Source: CAZWBR01 sp964632305 (lineage in GTDB: Bacteria > Bacteroidota > Bacteroidia > Bacteroidales > Prolixibacteraceae). From it: a stretch of 64,000 nucleotides of DNA. Positions 35,197 through 45,043 of the stretch are shown in pieces. Position numbers and translations under genes: made by a program. The stretch lies in assembly GCA_964632305.1 (NCBI GenBank), contig CAZWBR010000017.1:1-64000 (forward strand), written 5' to 3'. The stretch's first letter is position 1. Each line of letters starts with the position of its first letter. The notes under the pieces are model-generated. The model was given only the letters and a program-made list of their open reading frames with translations. It made no database searches and was not told where the DNA came from.

Positions 35197-35763
35197 ATGG
35201 AGATAATAACGATTTTAATACTTGCGGTCGGGCTTTCGATGGATTCGTTTGCCGTGTCGATCGGATGCGGGTTGGCCGAGCAGAGAGTATCTTTTCAACA
35301 TGCCGTCAAGATTGCCTTTTCGCTTGCCTTTTTCCAGGGGTTGCTCCCCATCATCGGTTGGCTTCTGGGGACGAGTGTAAAAATCTATGTCGAGAACGCC
35401 GATCACTGGATCGCCTTCATCCTTTTGGCCTACCTGGGCGGGAAGATGATTGTCGAGAGCCTGAAAGAGAACGATTGTGACAAATTGTCCGATATCTATT
35501 CCTGGAAACACATCATGACCCTTTCTATCGCCACCAGCATCGATGCCCTGGTGGTCGGTTTCTCTTATGCCCTCGCCTCGACAAAAACTATTTTCGGCGG
35601 GGCAATCATCATTGGTGCCGTCACCTTTTTCTTTGCCATGCTGGGCATCCGCATCGGGAAAGATGTCGGGGAGAAATTCGGGAAAAAGGTGGAATTTCTG
35701 GGAGGGATTATCCTGATCGGGATCGGGACCAAAATCCTGCTGGAACATACGCTGCTGGCCTGA
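35197..35763 (+). CDS. mntP: Manganese efflux pump MntP
   Basis: 188-aa inner-membrane exporter with six predicted helices in two repeats. The family signatures are GLSMDSFAVSIGCG near residues 13-26 and SIATSIDALVVGF in the second half, with the paired membrane Asp residues. The start at 35197 gives the standard length and follows TATATTTG (35173-35180) by 16 nt; the longer frame from 35023 crosses the repeat array and is not used. No yybP-ykoY-type riboswitch is seen, and the short leader leaves little room for one. Confidence 0.93.
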   Translation: MEIITILILAVGLSMDSFAVSIGCGLAEQRVSFQHAVKIAFSLAFFQGLLPIIGWLLGTSVKIYVENADHWIAFILLAYLGGKMIVESLKENDCDKLSDIYSWKHIMTLSIATSIDALVVGFSYALASTKTIFGGAIIIGAVTFFFAMLGIRIGKDVGEKFGKKVEFLGGIILIGIGTKILLEHTLLA

Positions 35764-36050
35764 TCGAGGGAATAAAGAAGAGATTATCGGGTCTGCCCAT
35801 TTCAGGCAGATTACCAGTATTCAACATTTCTCCACACTCATTATCCATGGTTATTGATAACCCAATCTGTCGCCCCTCCCCTTTCACAGACCATACTTGA
35901 TCAATTAGGATGAAGACTTGCCCGGACACGCCACCCAAATGGCTGTTTCCCACTAAGCAAACAGGATATATGCAGGATTTTCAGAATGTTTAGCCTAAAT
36001 ATCTACCAATTGATAAAAACATAGCGGCTTTTATCAAAATTCAACAGAAA

Positions 36051-37286
36051 TCATGCTTCCGTTATTTCAAAACCGATGCTTTTCAGATCACTGTAGAAAG
36101 TGGGATAAGATTTGGTGACCACCATTGGATCGGCGAGGCGTATTTCGGGGAATACAAGAGCTGCCGGGGCAAAGGACAAGGCCATGCGGTGATCGTGATA
36201 GGTCTCGACGACCGGGTTAACCATCGGGGCCGGTTCAAGGTTCCCGTTCCAGGCGAGCTCTCCGGGGGCCGGCTCGGTCAGAATCGCACCGAATTTGGCC
36301 AGTTCATTCTGCAGGGCGGCTATACGATCGGTCTCCTTAATTTTTAAGGTCTGCAAGCCCGTAAAGCGGAAAGGAATGCCTTTACAAACCGCCAGCACGG
36401 CAAAGGTTTGGGCAATATCGGGGTTTTCAATAAAATCAATATTCAGGCGGTCGGCAGTCTGTTTCGGGAGCTTCGTCAACCTGACGCAATTGCCCTCCTG
36501 ACGGGAACGGACGCCGAAATATTTCTCAAACCATTCGGCCTGCACACAATCGCCCTGGAGAGATTTCAGCCGTAGCTCCTTCAGATAGAGATCGCAATTA
36601 TCGGAGAGGGCCGCCATGGCGTACCAGTACGAGGCTCCCGACCAGTCGGCTTCGATGGTAAAGGGAACCGGGTTATAGCTTTGTTCTTCGATCCGTATCT
36701 CGTTTCCCTTCCAGGAATGACGGATCCCGAATTTCTTCATCAGGTTTAAGGTAAGGTCGATATACGGCCTTGAGGTGATCTTGTTGACCAGACGAAGGGT
36801 CAGCCCACCCTGGACGGTTGGAGCGATCATCAGCAGGGCGGAAATATACTGGCTGCTGATGTTGCCATCTAGCTCAATGGTACCGCCCCTGAGCGCGGTC
36901 CCGGTAATGCGGAGCGGAGGGAAACCTTCGTTTTCGGTATATTCGATCTGAGCGCCCAATTTACGGAGGGCATCGACCAGCACGGCGATCGGACGTTGTT
37001 TCATCCGGTCCGATCCGGTCAGGGTCCATTCGCCCACGATCTTCGAAAGATAGGCGGTCAGGAAACGCATGGCGGTGCCGGCATGTCCGATATCGAAATG
37101 GCTGGTATTGGAGTTAAGCACGCTGTTCAACACCCTGGTATCATCGCTATCCGACAAGTTCTGGATATCGTAAGGGGAATAGCCCAGCGCATTGATGATC
37201 AGCACCCGGTTGCTGATGCTCTTGGATGAGGAGAGTGAAATCTCTCCTTTAATCTGTTTATCTTTATTCGTTATAACGTATTGCAT
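36051..37286 (-). CDS. aroA: 3-phosphoshikimate 1-carboxyvinyltransferase (EPSP synthase)
   Basis: Shikimate-pathway enzyme that joins phosphoenolpyruvate to shikimate 3-phosphate. 411 aa. Substrate-binding motifs SLSSSKSISNR (residues 17-27), GHAGTAMRFLTAYL, GSDRMKQRPI and TYHDHRMAL near the C-terminus are intact. The gene follows aroB with a 6-nt gap. Confidence 0.96.
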   Translation of the reverse strand: MQYVITNKDKQIKGEISLSSSKSISNRVLIINALGYSPYDIQNLSDSDDTRVLNSVLNSNTSHFDIGHAGTAMRFLTAYLSKIVGEWTLTGSDRMKQRPIAVLVDALRKLGAQIEYTENEGFPPLRITGTALRGGTIELDGNISSQYISALLMIAPTVQGGLTLRLVNKITSRPYIDLTLNLMKKFGIRHSWKGNEIRIEEQSYNPVPFTIEADWSGASYWYAMAALSDNCDLYLKELRLKSLQGDCVQAEWFEKYFGVRSRQEGNCVRLTKLPKQTADRLNIDFIENPDIAQTFAVLAVCKGIPFRFTGLQTLKIKETDRIAALQNELAKFGAILTEPAPGELAWNGNLEPAPMVNPVVETYHDHRMALSFAPAALVFPEIRLADPMVVTKSYPTFYSDLKSIGFEITEA

Positions 37287-37292
37287 GGCGAA

Positions 37293-38360
37293 TCAGAGTT
37301 TCCGGTAATAATCGAGGGCCTGGCAGATCATTTCCATGCTGCAATCGCGGTTGATGGCCACCTGGCCAACGGCAGGGATCAGAGTAAAGTTAACCCTTTC
37401 CCCTTCATTTTTCTTATCGTGCGACATCAGTTCGAGAAGCGCGGGATAGTCCTGCTGCTGTACCTGGAATTTCCCGTATACGGATAGCAACCACGCAGAA
37501 AGCTCATCCAGTAGTTTCACAGGGAAACCGCAGTCGAGGAAGGAAAGGTGTAGTTCAGCGATCATCCCGAAAGCGACGGCATGGCCATGAAGGATGGGCC
37601 GTCCGGTTGCCATGGCATAACTCTCGAAGGCATGGCCAATGGTATGTCCGAAATTTAAGGCTTTCCGGATATTTTTCTCGTTAGGATCCTGATCGACAAA
37701 ATAGTCTTTAATGGCGACCGAACGGGCAATGATGCCGCGCAGGATATCAAGATCAGGATGCTGAAGATCGAAACGGCGTACTTCCTCCAAATGATCTTCG
37801 GAGTGGATCAGACCATGTTTGATCATCTCGGCATAACCAGAGATGAAATTAGCCTGATCGAGGGTTTTCAGGAAGCGGGTATCGATCAGCACATCGATGG
37901 GCTGGTTGATGACCCCGATCTCATTTTTCAGGCCATTGAAGTTAAAGCCGGTCTTACCGCCAACCGAGGCATCGACCTGGGAGAGCAGGGTGGTGGGGAT
38001 GTTGACAAAATCGCATCCGCGTTTGAACGTAGAAGCCGCGAAGCTGCCCAGATCGGTCAGCATACCGCCACCGAGGTTGACCACCAGCGATTTCCGGTCG
38101 GCACCGTTTTGGCTAAGGAAGAGCCATATTTTTTCGACAGAGGAGAGCTTCTTGTTCTCCTCACCCGAAGGGATGACCACCCTTTTCAGCGTTTCAAAGC
38201 CCGGGGTAGAATTGATCAGGGGTAAACAAAGACGGGAGCAATTATCCTCGGTAACCAGAAAAGCTTTATCTTTGGGATAAGCGGAGATGATCCGGCCCAA
38301 CTCCTTTTCCAATTCGCCAGTAACGGTGATAGAAGCGTGATATTTCGGGTAATTATTCAT
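37293..38360 (-). CDS. aroB: 3-dehydroquinate synthase
   Basis: Second step of the shikimate pathway, NAD- and metal-dependent. 355 aa. NAD-binding GGGMLTDLGSFAASTFKRG (about residues 98-116), DASVGGKTG, and the metal ligands in SGYAEMIKHG, FGHTIGHAFE and HGHAVAFGM are present. TAACTTTG on the minus strand (38387-38380) is a good -7 element. aroA follows directly. Confidence 0.96.
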   Translation of the reverse strand: MNNYPKYHASITVTGELEKELGRIISAYPKDKAFLVTEDNCSRLCLPLINSTPGFETLKRVVIPSGEENKKLSSVEKIWLFLSQNGADRKSLVVNLGGGMLTDLGSFAASTFKRGCDFVNIPTTLLSQVDASVGGKTGFNFNGLKNEIGVINQPIDVLIDTRFLKTLDQANFISGYAEMIKHGLIHSEDHLEEVRRFDLQHPDLDILRGIIARSVAIKDYFVDQDPNEKNIRKALNFGHTIGHAFESYAMATGRPILHGHAVAFGMIAELHLSFLDCGFPVKLLDELSAWLLSVYGKFQVQQQDYPALLELMSHDKKNEGERVNFTLIPAVGQVAINRDCSMEMICQALDYYRKL

Positions 38361-38449
38361 CGATCAGTAGTATATGCTGCAAAGTTAAAAGAATTTGCTA
38401 TCTTAGTTTAATAAATATGACTTTTACCCACCTTTGAGATTCTTTGGCC

Positions 38450-38902
38450 ATGGTTTACAGTAATAAAAACAGTGTTGCGAAACTGAAAAACGCCTTATTA
38501 GTGGCCGGACTGATCCTACTTGTTGCCGCCACGGTTTTCATTTTTTTAGAGGAATTTGTGATCGTCGCGATTATCGCGGGAGTATTTTTGATGGCCCTCC
38601 TGTTAATTGCCCTGATGAATTTTCAATATATCCGCATCATGGATGAGAACAACCGGCTGATCATTCGCTATTACTCCGTATTTGCGGTTAGCCGGGAATA
38701 TCAATCGATCGAATTTCCGATAGGGAGCCTGAGGAATGTAGAGGTTCAGAAATTCTTTTTCGGACTGAAATGGGATGTTCTTTTTTCCGTTCGGCTAAAA
38801 CAGGGAATAGCCGAATACCCGCCGGTTTGCTTCTCGGCTGTCCCGATGAAAGACCGGAAAAGACTGATTGATTCGCTCCGCAAAATGGTCCTTGTCCATT
38901 GA
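38450..38902 (+). CDS. Small membrane protein with PH-like cytoplasmic domain
   Basis: 150 aa from the ATG at 38450. Two membrane helices (about residues 12-31 and 34-56) precede a soluble beta-rich domain (YIRIMDENNRLIIRYY, then FPIGSLRNVEVQK) resembling bacterial PH-like domains. It lies alone between divergent aroB and convergent GH3 genes. Family uncertain, function unknown. Confidence 0.7.
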   Translation: MVYSNKNSVAKLKNALLVAGLILLVAATVFIFLEEFVIVAIIAGVFLMALLLIALMNFQYIRIMDENNRLIIRYYSVFAVSREYQSIEFPIGSLRNVEVQKFFFGLKWDVLFSVRLKQGIAEYPPVCFSAVPMKDRKRLIDSLRKMVLVH

Positions 38903-38941
38903 AGGTCATTCCCTAACCCGGGCAGTAATATAGTGGCGCAC

Positions 38942-38977
38942 AAAAAAAACCGCACAGGAAATGATCCGGTGCGGTTT
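38942..38977 (-). terminator. Terminator of the GH3 gene
   Basis: AAACCGCAC (38947-38955) and GTGCGGTTT (38969-38977) pair perfectly. On the minus strand the hairpin is followed by a T run of eight. It begins 17 nt after the GH3 stop codon. Confidence 0.8.
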
Positions 38978-38994
38978 CACTAAAGTTTTATTCC

Positions 38995-41199
38995 CTATTT
39001 GACAGTGATGATGGTTTCGCCCCGTATATCACGGGAGGAAGAACCTACCCTTAATTTATAGCGTCCGGGGGAGACGACCCAGTCATTGGCCGCTTCGTCG
39101 AAGTAAGCCAGTGAAGCCACCGGGACTTTCAATTCAATCTTTTTTGATTCGCCAGGCTGCAGGAACTCTTTCTTAAAGGCTTTAAGTTCTTTTTGAGCCT
39201 TAAGCACTTTAGGTTCCATATCCTGAATATAGAGCTGAACCACTTCGGCCCCGGCCATCTTCCCTTTGTTGGTCAACCGAAGTGAGACGTTGATGGTGTC
39301 GTTGGCCTTGAAGAGGTTCCCGGCACATTCCGGAGCCGAGATATCGAAGGAGGTATAGGATAGTCCGTAGCCAAAGCAATAGATGGGGTTGATATTTTTG
39401 GTATCGAACCAGCGGTACCCAACCAGGATATCCTCAAGATATTCGACTTTTTGACCATCGCCGGGGAAGGCATTCAGGGCATGAGCCGGAGAATCTTCCA
39501 GTTTTTCAGGCAGAGTAAATGGCAATTTGCCTGAAGGGTTTACTTTTCCCAACAGCACATCGGCCAGGGCATTGCCCCCTTCAGAGCCGTTGAACCAAGT
39601 CCAGATAATGGCGGGGGCCACCTGATTGATTTCGCGGATATCGTAGGGAGCGCCAGTAATCAGTACGACAATGGTTTTGGGGTTAACCTTCACAACGGCT
39701 TTAATCAGTTCCTCCTGGGCAAAGGGAAGGCGAAGATCCTTACGGTCGACCGATTCGGATTCGAAGGTACGGTTGGATCCGGCCACGATAACCGCGTAAT
39801 CGGATGTTTTGGCCAACCGGACAGCCTCGCTGATCAAGGCTTCGTCGGGAGTATAATCGACATCGCGGCCATAGGCCTGGCCTCTTTTCCCGGGGAGATA
39901 TTTCTCTTTATACCCTTGGGCATACCTGATCTCGCATTTATCGCCTAAGCGGTTTTTCAAACCTTGCAAGGCGGTAACCTCATATCGGGTTTTTACTCCC
40001 GCGCCAAAGCCTTTCAAGGCAAATGTAGTGGCCGCATTATCGCCGATCACCGCGATACTTTTTGTCGAGTAAAGATCGACGGGGAGGATACTTTCGTTGT
40101 TCTTCAACAGGACAACAGCTTCGGAAGCCACCTGATAAGCCACTTCTGAATGTTCAGGGGTATTGATTGATCCTTTTTTACGGGACTGATCCATCTTTTT
40201 AACATTAAACATCACCCTAAGGATCCGCTTAACCTTATCGTCAATAAGACTCTCCTCCACGCTTCCATTTTGGACAGCTTCGAGCAGAGGGTTGGCGAAG
40301 AAGAAGTTACTGAACGGAAGACCGGAACCCATCTCAACATCGAGCCCATTTTTAGCACTGTTCACGGTATTATGTACTGCGCCCCAGTCGGAGACGACTA
40401 TTCCTTTGAAACCCCACTCCCCTTTCAATAATTTATTCAACAGGTAATCGTTTTCACAGAGATAAGCCCCCCGAAAGCGGTTATAAGCCCCCATAACAGA
40501 GAAGGCATTACCCTCAGTGACGGCCGCTTTAAAGGCGGGGAGATAGATCTCGCGAATCGCCCGTTCGCTGGCCAGCACATCGATAGATCCCCTGAGGGTT
40601 TCCTGGTTATTGATGGCAAAATGTTTTACACAGGCGGCCACATCCTGTTCCTGCACCCCCTGGATATAAGGAACGGCCATTCGGACATTCAGGAACGGAT
40701 CCTCGGTCATGTATTCGTAGTTACGACCGCAGAGGGGCGAGCGTATTATATTGATGGCCGGGGCAAGCAAGATATCCTTATCGCGGGCACGGGCCTCCTG
40801 ACCGATGGCTTCGCCATATCTTTTCGAAAGTTCGGGATTCCAGGTGGCTGCAAGAGCCGTACCTGCCGGGAAGAAAGTGGCGGAGTCATTAGTCCAGCCC
40901 AGAGGCTTCCAGGAATTACGTTCGATCTCTTCCCTGATTCCCAGAGGACCGTCGGCGTACTTAAGTTCAGGGATACCTAAACGTTCCACTCCACCCGACC
41001 AGAACATGCCGGTTCCGTGAAGGAGGTTAATCTTTTCCTGAAGGGTCAGTTGTCGAATGATTGAGTCGATTCTTGAATCGTAATCGAGGGTAAGCTGAAC
41101 AATCTCCTGTTTAGTGGTCACATTTTTCATTGAGGCCGTACAACCTAATACAAAGATTGCCATAGCAAAAGCTTTAAGTATAAGGGTTAGTTTTTTCAT
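38995..41199 (-). CDS. Glycoside hydrolase family 3 lipoprotein (beta-glucosidase-like)
   Basis: 734 aa. A lipoprotein signal ends in VLGC (Cys20), so the enzyme is anchored to a membrane. The N-terminal GH3 barrel holds the nucleophile Asp271 in VVSDWGAV, a second sandwich domain follows, and a C-terminal Fn3-like domain (about 640-734) completes the standard architecture. By family it cleaves beta-linked glucosides or xylosides. No susCD pair or other sugar-degrading genes are nearby, so it is not part of an obvious polysaccharide locus. Confidence 0.92.
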   Translation of the reverse strand: MKKLTLILKAFAMAIFVLGCTASMKNVTTKQEIVQLTLDYDSRIDSIIRQLTLQEKINLLHGTGMFWSGGVERLGIPELKYADGPLGIREEIERNSWKPLGWTNDSATFFPAGTALAATWNPELSKRYGEAIGQEARARDKDILLAPAINIIRSPLCGRNYEYMTEDPFLNVRMAVPYIQGVQEQDVAACVKHFAINNQETLRGSIDVLASERAIREIYLPAFKAAVTEGNAFSVMGAYNRFRGAYLCENDYLLNKLLKGEWGFKGIVVSDWGAVHNTVNSAKNGLDVEMGSGLPFSNFFFANPLLEAVQNGSVEESLIDDKVKRILRVMFNVKKMDQSRKKGSINTPEHSEVAYQVASEAVVLLKNNESILPVDLYSTKSIAVIGDNAATTFALKGFGAGVKTRYEVTALQGLKNRLGDKCEIRYAQGYKEKYLPGKRGQAYGRDVDYTPDEALISEAVRLAKTSDYAVIVAGSNRTFESESVDRKDLRLPFAQEELIKAVVKVNPKTIVVLITGAPYDIREINQVAPAIIWTWFNGSEGGNALADVLLGKVNPSGKLPFTLPEKLEDSPAHALNAFPGDGQKVEYLEDILVGYRWFDTKNINPIYCFGYGLSYTSFDISAPECAGNLFKANDTINVSLRLTNKGKMAGAEVVQLYIQDMEPKVLKAQKELKAFKKEFLQPGESKKIELKVPVASLAYFDEAANDWVVSPGRYKLRVGSSSRDIRGETIITVK

Positions 41200-41219
41200 A
41201 AGTTAATAATAAAGTCGTT

Positions 41220-41244
41220 CGTGAAGGGTCGTGCTCCCTTCACG
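41220..41244. other. Hairpin upstream of the GH3 gene
   Basis: CGTGAAGGG (41220-41228) and CCCTTCACG (41236-41244) form a perfect 9-bp stem with a 7-base loop. It lies 20 nt before the GH3 start codon, probably in its leader; no T run. Confidence 0.45.
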
Positions 41245-41297
41245 GGATTGGGCGAGTTGGTCAAATCACAGGTAAAAACGGGTAAAGAATGGGCGGG

Positions 41298-41342
41298 AAA
41301 AAGGGAAGCTCTTTACGCTGAAAACGGCGAAGAGAGCTTCCC
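41298..41342 (-). terminator. Terminator of the 96-aa protein gene
   Basis: On the minus strand AGAGCTTCCC partner arms (41303-41312 and 41333-41342) pair around an inner GC-rich segment and are followed by five T. It begins 19 nt after the stop at 41362. Confidence 0.65.
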
Positions 41343-41361
41343 TGATAAATGAAACAGAAGA

Positions 41362-41652
41362 CTATTCTGCTTTTTTCAATATCGTTTCGAGCTTTCCATA
41401 GCCATCGTTCAAGCCGGCGATATAATCTTTCTTGACCTGGCTGTAAAACTGTTTCACCATTTTCCGGTTATCTTTCCCGTCGGGATGATTAACCCGGTCG
41501 ATGATTCCATTGTGAAGATTCACCGTATTGTCGATAATTTCCATAATCTCCTTTTCTTTTCCTTCGAAGGAGCCGAGGAAATCGATACAATCGCCAATCA
41601 TCTGGGAGGAGAGAAATTCCATCTCCTTTTTTAACCGTCGTATGCTTGCCAT
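41362..41652 (-). CDS. Conserved small helical protein
   Basis: 96 aa, all-helical prediction, no signal or membrane segment. It starts MASIRRLKKEMEFLSSQMIGD, a beginning I recall from small conserved proteins restricted to Bacteroidota. Function unknown. It has its own terminator and lies downstream of the Ig-like lipoprotein gene. Confidence 0.7.
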   Translation of the reverse strand: MASIRRLKKEMEFLSSQMIGDCIDFLGSFEGKEKEIMEIIDNTVNLHNGIIDRVNHPDGKDNRKMVKQFYSQVKKDYIAGLNDGYGKLETILKKAE

Positions 41653-41766
41653 AATTACGTATTTAAGATGTTAATAAGAGACAATGATCCTATTTGGATC
41701 GCTTATTTTAAAAACTTTTACAAGTTACAATTTTTAATCCGCATTACAAGAAAAGACCCAATTCAA

Positions 41767-43629
41767 TCAAAAAGCGCTCTTCTTTCGGGAGAGTTCCTTT
41801 TTCTTCTTCAGTTTCTCGGCCTCCAACTCGTCATCGACGATTTTCTTGGTGAACTGGTTAACCGGGAGGTCCCAGATCAATCCTTCGTTGTCCCAATTGG
41901 AACGGACCTTAATGACGCTTGGGAAATAGCACACCTCCTCCGGTTGAATCTTCTCCTTCAGGTTACCGGTATCCCATTTTCCATTGTTGTTCCGGTCCAC
42001 GATGGCTTTCAGCAGATATTTCTGAGGTTCGAGATAAGGGAAAGTGACCTCGCCATCCTTTTCAATGACCGTAGAGCGAATCACATTTTCCTTGCTGTCG
42101 TCCGAAAGGAGCTGAATGATGGTTGGAAACACCACATTCCTGACCGATAGAATGATCTTCCCGTAATGCTCTTCTTCCTGGGTTTTAAACTCAGCCTCCA
42201 ATTTTTTCGAAGGAAGATCATAAACGGTCGTTACGGCCATCGAATCAATAGTCAATTTATAATTAGTAGCAAATTCCCAGGGGTACGAGATCCAATATTT
42301 ACGGTTATTGGCAGTATCAGCCCTAAGTTTATAGGTTACCGGAGTATAAAGGGAATCCTTCCTGACCTGAAGATGTACCATCGCCGAATCGAACTTTGCG
42401 ATAGGATCGGGCGACTCGATTAAAATATCACGGTAGATATCGAATCCCGCTCTCGCGGAAGAACTAAGGACGACCTCCTCAATCTCTTTTGCAATCTTAC
42501 GCCGTTCTTTCCGCTTGCCCTTTTCAACCTGTTGCTTATCGGCAAAGAAAAACCTCACTGTATCGTTGGTCGTGTAGAAGTTCTTAAGGCTATCCTGTTG
42601 CAGATAGGACAGTTTAAAGACTAGGGTGTCCATATTATAGACCAGCGAGTCGGTCATCCATATCCTCAAAGAATCTGATTTTGCAGATTTTTCGATCAGT
42701 TTCCAATCCCCGGCAGGTTTCACGTTGAGTGGTTCGATGTTGAAGGTATCTTCGACAGAAGCGGTAAATATAAGATCAAGATATTTTCGGTTAGAGCGCA
42801 GGTAATTATCCAACCTGAGATCGAAGTATTTCTCTCCGAAGCGCAAAAAATTGAGCGGATCGGGATAGAAGCGGGTTTTCCCGAAGACCACCAGGGTATC
42901 GGGACCTGAAACGGTGGTATCCTGTTGGGGAAAATATTGAGCGGAAGGGATAACCAACGAATCGAGGAAAGCGATTGAATCGGATCCGGAGGTGTATTTC
43001 AGATTGTTATCAAGGTCGGTAACCGCGAAAATCTGATAACTTTTAGCAGGGATATTGGTCAATGCAAAAAATCCCTGGTGGTCGGTTTTGGCAATATAAT
43101 CGGGACGGGTGGTAGAGACCAGGGTATCCGATTTCCCGCTGTAGAGCAAAACATAAGAGTTAGGAACCGGCTCCAGGTTAAAGGCATCTTTTACATAACC
43201 GACCAGCCGCAACGAGTCGAACTCAGGGCCGGTCGAAAAGGCCAACCGGTAATCGCGTAACGGATTCTTTTCATTGTTATCGGCTATTCCATCTTTAAAG
43301 TCGAGCGAATAGGTCTTATTGGGCAACAATTCTTCGTTCAGGTTGACCACCAGTGATTTTCCTTTAGTCCGAAAAACGGGTCTCTTGGAAGTGGGAGGCG
43401 AGACCACAAATTTCTCATTCAATCCATCCATTTGGATAAACTCGTCGAAATAGATGCGGATCTCCTTGCCTTTGGAGTTGGTCTGTCCTTGTACGGGCAG
43501 ACTTCTCAGGACTGTGGGAGGTGTCTCATCTTTAGGACCGCCTTTGGGCATTCCGACATTGGCACACGAAGTATAGATGGCACACAGCACCGATAAGATA
43601 ATTACACTATTTAAAGCTTTCTTGCTCAA
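41767..43629 (-). CDS. Ig-like (Big_5) domain lipoprotein
   Basis: 620 aa. The start is a TTG (43627-43629); no ATG is in frame upstream. The signal peptide ends in IYTSC (Cys22), then ANVGMPKGGPKDETPP leads into a Big_5 Ig-like domain (about residues 35-132). A prealbumin-like carbohydrate-binding stretch (about 150-200) and a long C-terminal beta region follow. TAAGTTTG on the minus strand (43665-43658) is a good -7. Conserved surface lipoprotein in Bacteroidota; role unknown. Confidence 0.82.
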   Translation of the reverse strand: MSKKALNSVIILSVLCAIYTSCANVGMPKGGPKDETPPTVLRSLPVQGQTNSKGKEIRIYFDEFIQMDGLNEKFVVSPPTSKRPVFRTKGKSLVVNLNEELLPNKTYSLDFKDGIADNNEKNPLRDYRLAFSTGPEFDSLRLVGYVKDAFNLEPVPNSYVLLYSGKSDTLVSTTRPDYIAKTDHQGFFALTNIPAKSYQIFAVTDLDNNLKYTSGSDSIAFLDSLVIPSAQYFPQQDTTVSGPDTLVVFGKTRFYPDPLNFLRFGEKYFDLRLDNYLRSNRKYLDLIFTASVEDTFNIEPLNVKPAGDWKLIEKSAKSDSLRIWMTDSLVYNMDTLVFKLSYLQQDSLKNFYTTNDTVRFFFADKQQVEKGKRKERRKIAKEIEEVVLSSSARAGFDIYRDILIESPDPIAKFDSAMVHLQVRKDSLYTPVTYKLRADTANNRKYWISYPWEFATNYKLTIDSMAVTTVYDLPSKKLEAEFKTQEEEHYGKIILSVRNVVFPTIIQLLSDDSKENVIRSTVIEKDGEVTFPYLEPQKYLLKAIVDRNNNGKWDTGNLKEKIQPEEVCYFPSVIKVRSNWDNEGLIWDLPVNQFTKKIVDDELEAEKLKKKKELSRKKSAF

Positions 43630-43753
43630 AGTATTTTATTTTGATGTTTGCAGCGTACAAACTTACGAAAACCGAGTCAAAGCGAATTTATCGCGGACTC
43701 TTTTTTTGTCCTATTTCAATAACTTCTTCTATCTTTAAGCCCAAAAGGGCAAT

Positions 43754-45001
43754 ATGTTCCGTAAAAGGGAAGAGCTGAAAAAGAAATTATCCGACCAGGA
43801 ATTTGACTATGTTTTTTACGGGGTCAATCTTACGACAGCATTTCTATGCTATTCGCTGGCCCTCGAAGGGAAAAGAACAGCGCTTTGTCAGGCCGGCGAT
43901 TTCGACCGGGAGGATCATTTTCAAACCACCACCATCTTTCCGGGGTCACTGCGACAGTTCGGTAAAGCAGTGAAGCAACTCGACGCGATGGAACGGTTAC
44001 GCCGGGTTTATCCACACCTCATCCTGCAACAGAGGGTAATAAATACAGGAATGTCCGCCTACCGGTCAAGACTGCTGAACACCCTGTTCAATCGCCTGGT
44101 CGCCGGAGATCCGGCCAAACGATCAACCCTGATGGAATTGCCGAAATACCCCGAATACCGGCATTGGCACTATAGTGGCTTAGAGACGGCCATCCTCTCC
44201 AGAGAATACCAAGTGAATATAAACCGGTTGATCCTTGAGATCCTGAAAGAGGCCGAACAGCGCGGAGCGGCCATTTGCAATTACATTGAAATCCAGCTCC
44301 ATGACGATCAAATGATGTTCAGGGATCAAATCACCGGGTCTGAAGGAGTAATAAAATCCACGATGAGCTACCGGTCATTACAATCAGAGCCACTCATTAT
44401 CGTAAAGGAGAAAACTGGCGGCAGCGAAAAGATCAACAACCTGATACGAATTCCCGGAAGCGAATATGACTATCAAATCAGGGTTCAGGCCAACGGGCCA
44501 TGCCGCATCGAGGTGACACAGATCAGATCCCGGGGGAACTTATCAATGGTCCGCATATTGAAAGAGAAAAATCAAATAGAACAAATCGTTGGCCAGCTTG
44601 AAGAGAGGGATTGGGAAAGAATGTCCTTCAGAAGAGATCCCGGCTTGTCAAATAGCAGACACACCCTTGTGGACGAGAGGATTGAAAACCTTTTCAATAA
44701 AAAGCTTCCCGATTTCCCTTTAAAAAATGGGTTACAAATCCCTGAAAACTCTTCGAGCTGGAGCGAACCCGATTATTCAATACACCATCTCTCTTTAGTA
44801 GGAGACCAACTCTTTGATGAAGCCCGTCAAACCGGTATCGAACAGGAGCGATTCATGGAGCTCTATTATCGTTACGGCACGAATATCAGGGAAATAACCG
44901 AATTGGCTTACGAAAGAATGTCGGGAGATGAAAACACACCGCAAAAAATATGGGAGTCAGCCGTCAACGATCTTGAGAAGGCGACAGCCTGGAAAAAATA
45001 A
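43754..45001 (+). CDS. Divergent GlpD-like protein lacking the FAD glycine motif
   Basis: 415 aa. Its layout follows the glycerol-3-phosphate dehydrogenase (GlpD/GlpA) family. FDYVFYGVNLTTAFLCYSLA (residues 17-36) lies where those enzymes have the FAD-binding GGGITGAG. GDFDREDHFQTTTIFPGSLRQF matches the GDFxxGTSSRSTKxxHGGxRYL region, and REYQVNINRLILEILKEAEQRGA matches DxxVDDARLxxxxxxxAxxxGA. The glycines and the TSSRST residues are replaced, so FAD binding is doubtful. A late YRYGTNIREI also fits. Probably a pseudoenzyme; stand-alone gene with a terminator over its stop codon. Confidence 0.65.
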   Translation: MFRKREELKKKLSDQEFDYVFYGVNLTTAFLCYSLALEGKRTALCQAGDFDREDHFQTTTIFPGSLRQFGKAVKQLDAMERLRRVYPHLILQQRVINTGMSAYRSRLLNTLFNRLVAGDPAKRSTLMELPKYPEYRHWHYSGLETAILSREYQVNINRLILEILKEAEQRGAAICNYIEIQLHDDQMMFRDQITGSEGVIKSTMSYRSLQSEPLIIVKEKTGGSEKINNLIRIPGSEYDYQIRVQANGPCRIEVTQIRSRGNLSMVRILKEKNQIEQIVGQLEERDWERMSFRRDPGLSNSRHTLVDERIENLFNKKLPDFPLKNGLQIPENSSSWSEPDYSIHHLSLVGDQLFDEARQTGIEQERFMELYYRYGTNIREITELAYERMSGDENTPQKIWESAVNDLEKATAWKK

Positions 45002-45025
45002 AAGCTGTCTTGAGGACAGCTTTTA
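44999..45025. terminator. Bidirectional terminator between convergent genes
   Basis: TAAAAGCTGTC (44999-45009) and GACAGCTTTTA (45015-45025) form a perfect 11-bp stem with a 5-base loop, and the stem starts with the TAA stop codon of the GlpD-like gene. A on the left and T on the right suit both directions, serving the DUF4270 gene too. Confidence 0.75.
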
Positions 45026-45043
45026 TCAAATATCTTTATCAAT

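Noticed and set aside
36010..36037. Hairpin TTGATAAAA/TTTTATCAA near the end of aroA
   Set aside because: A 9-bp AT-rich stem without a following T run is weak evidence for a terminator.
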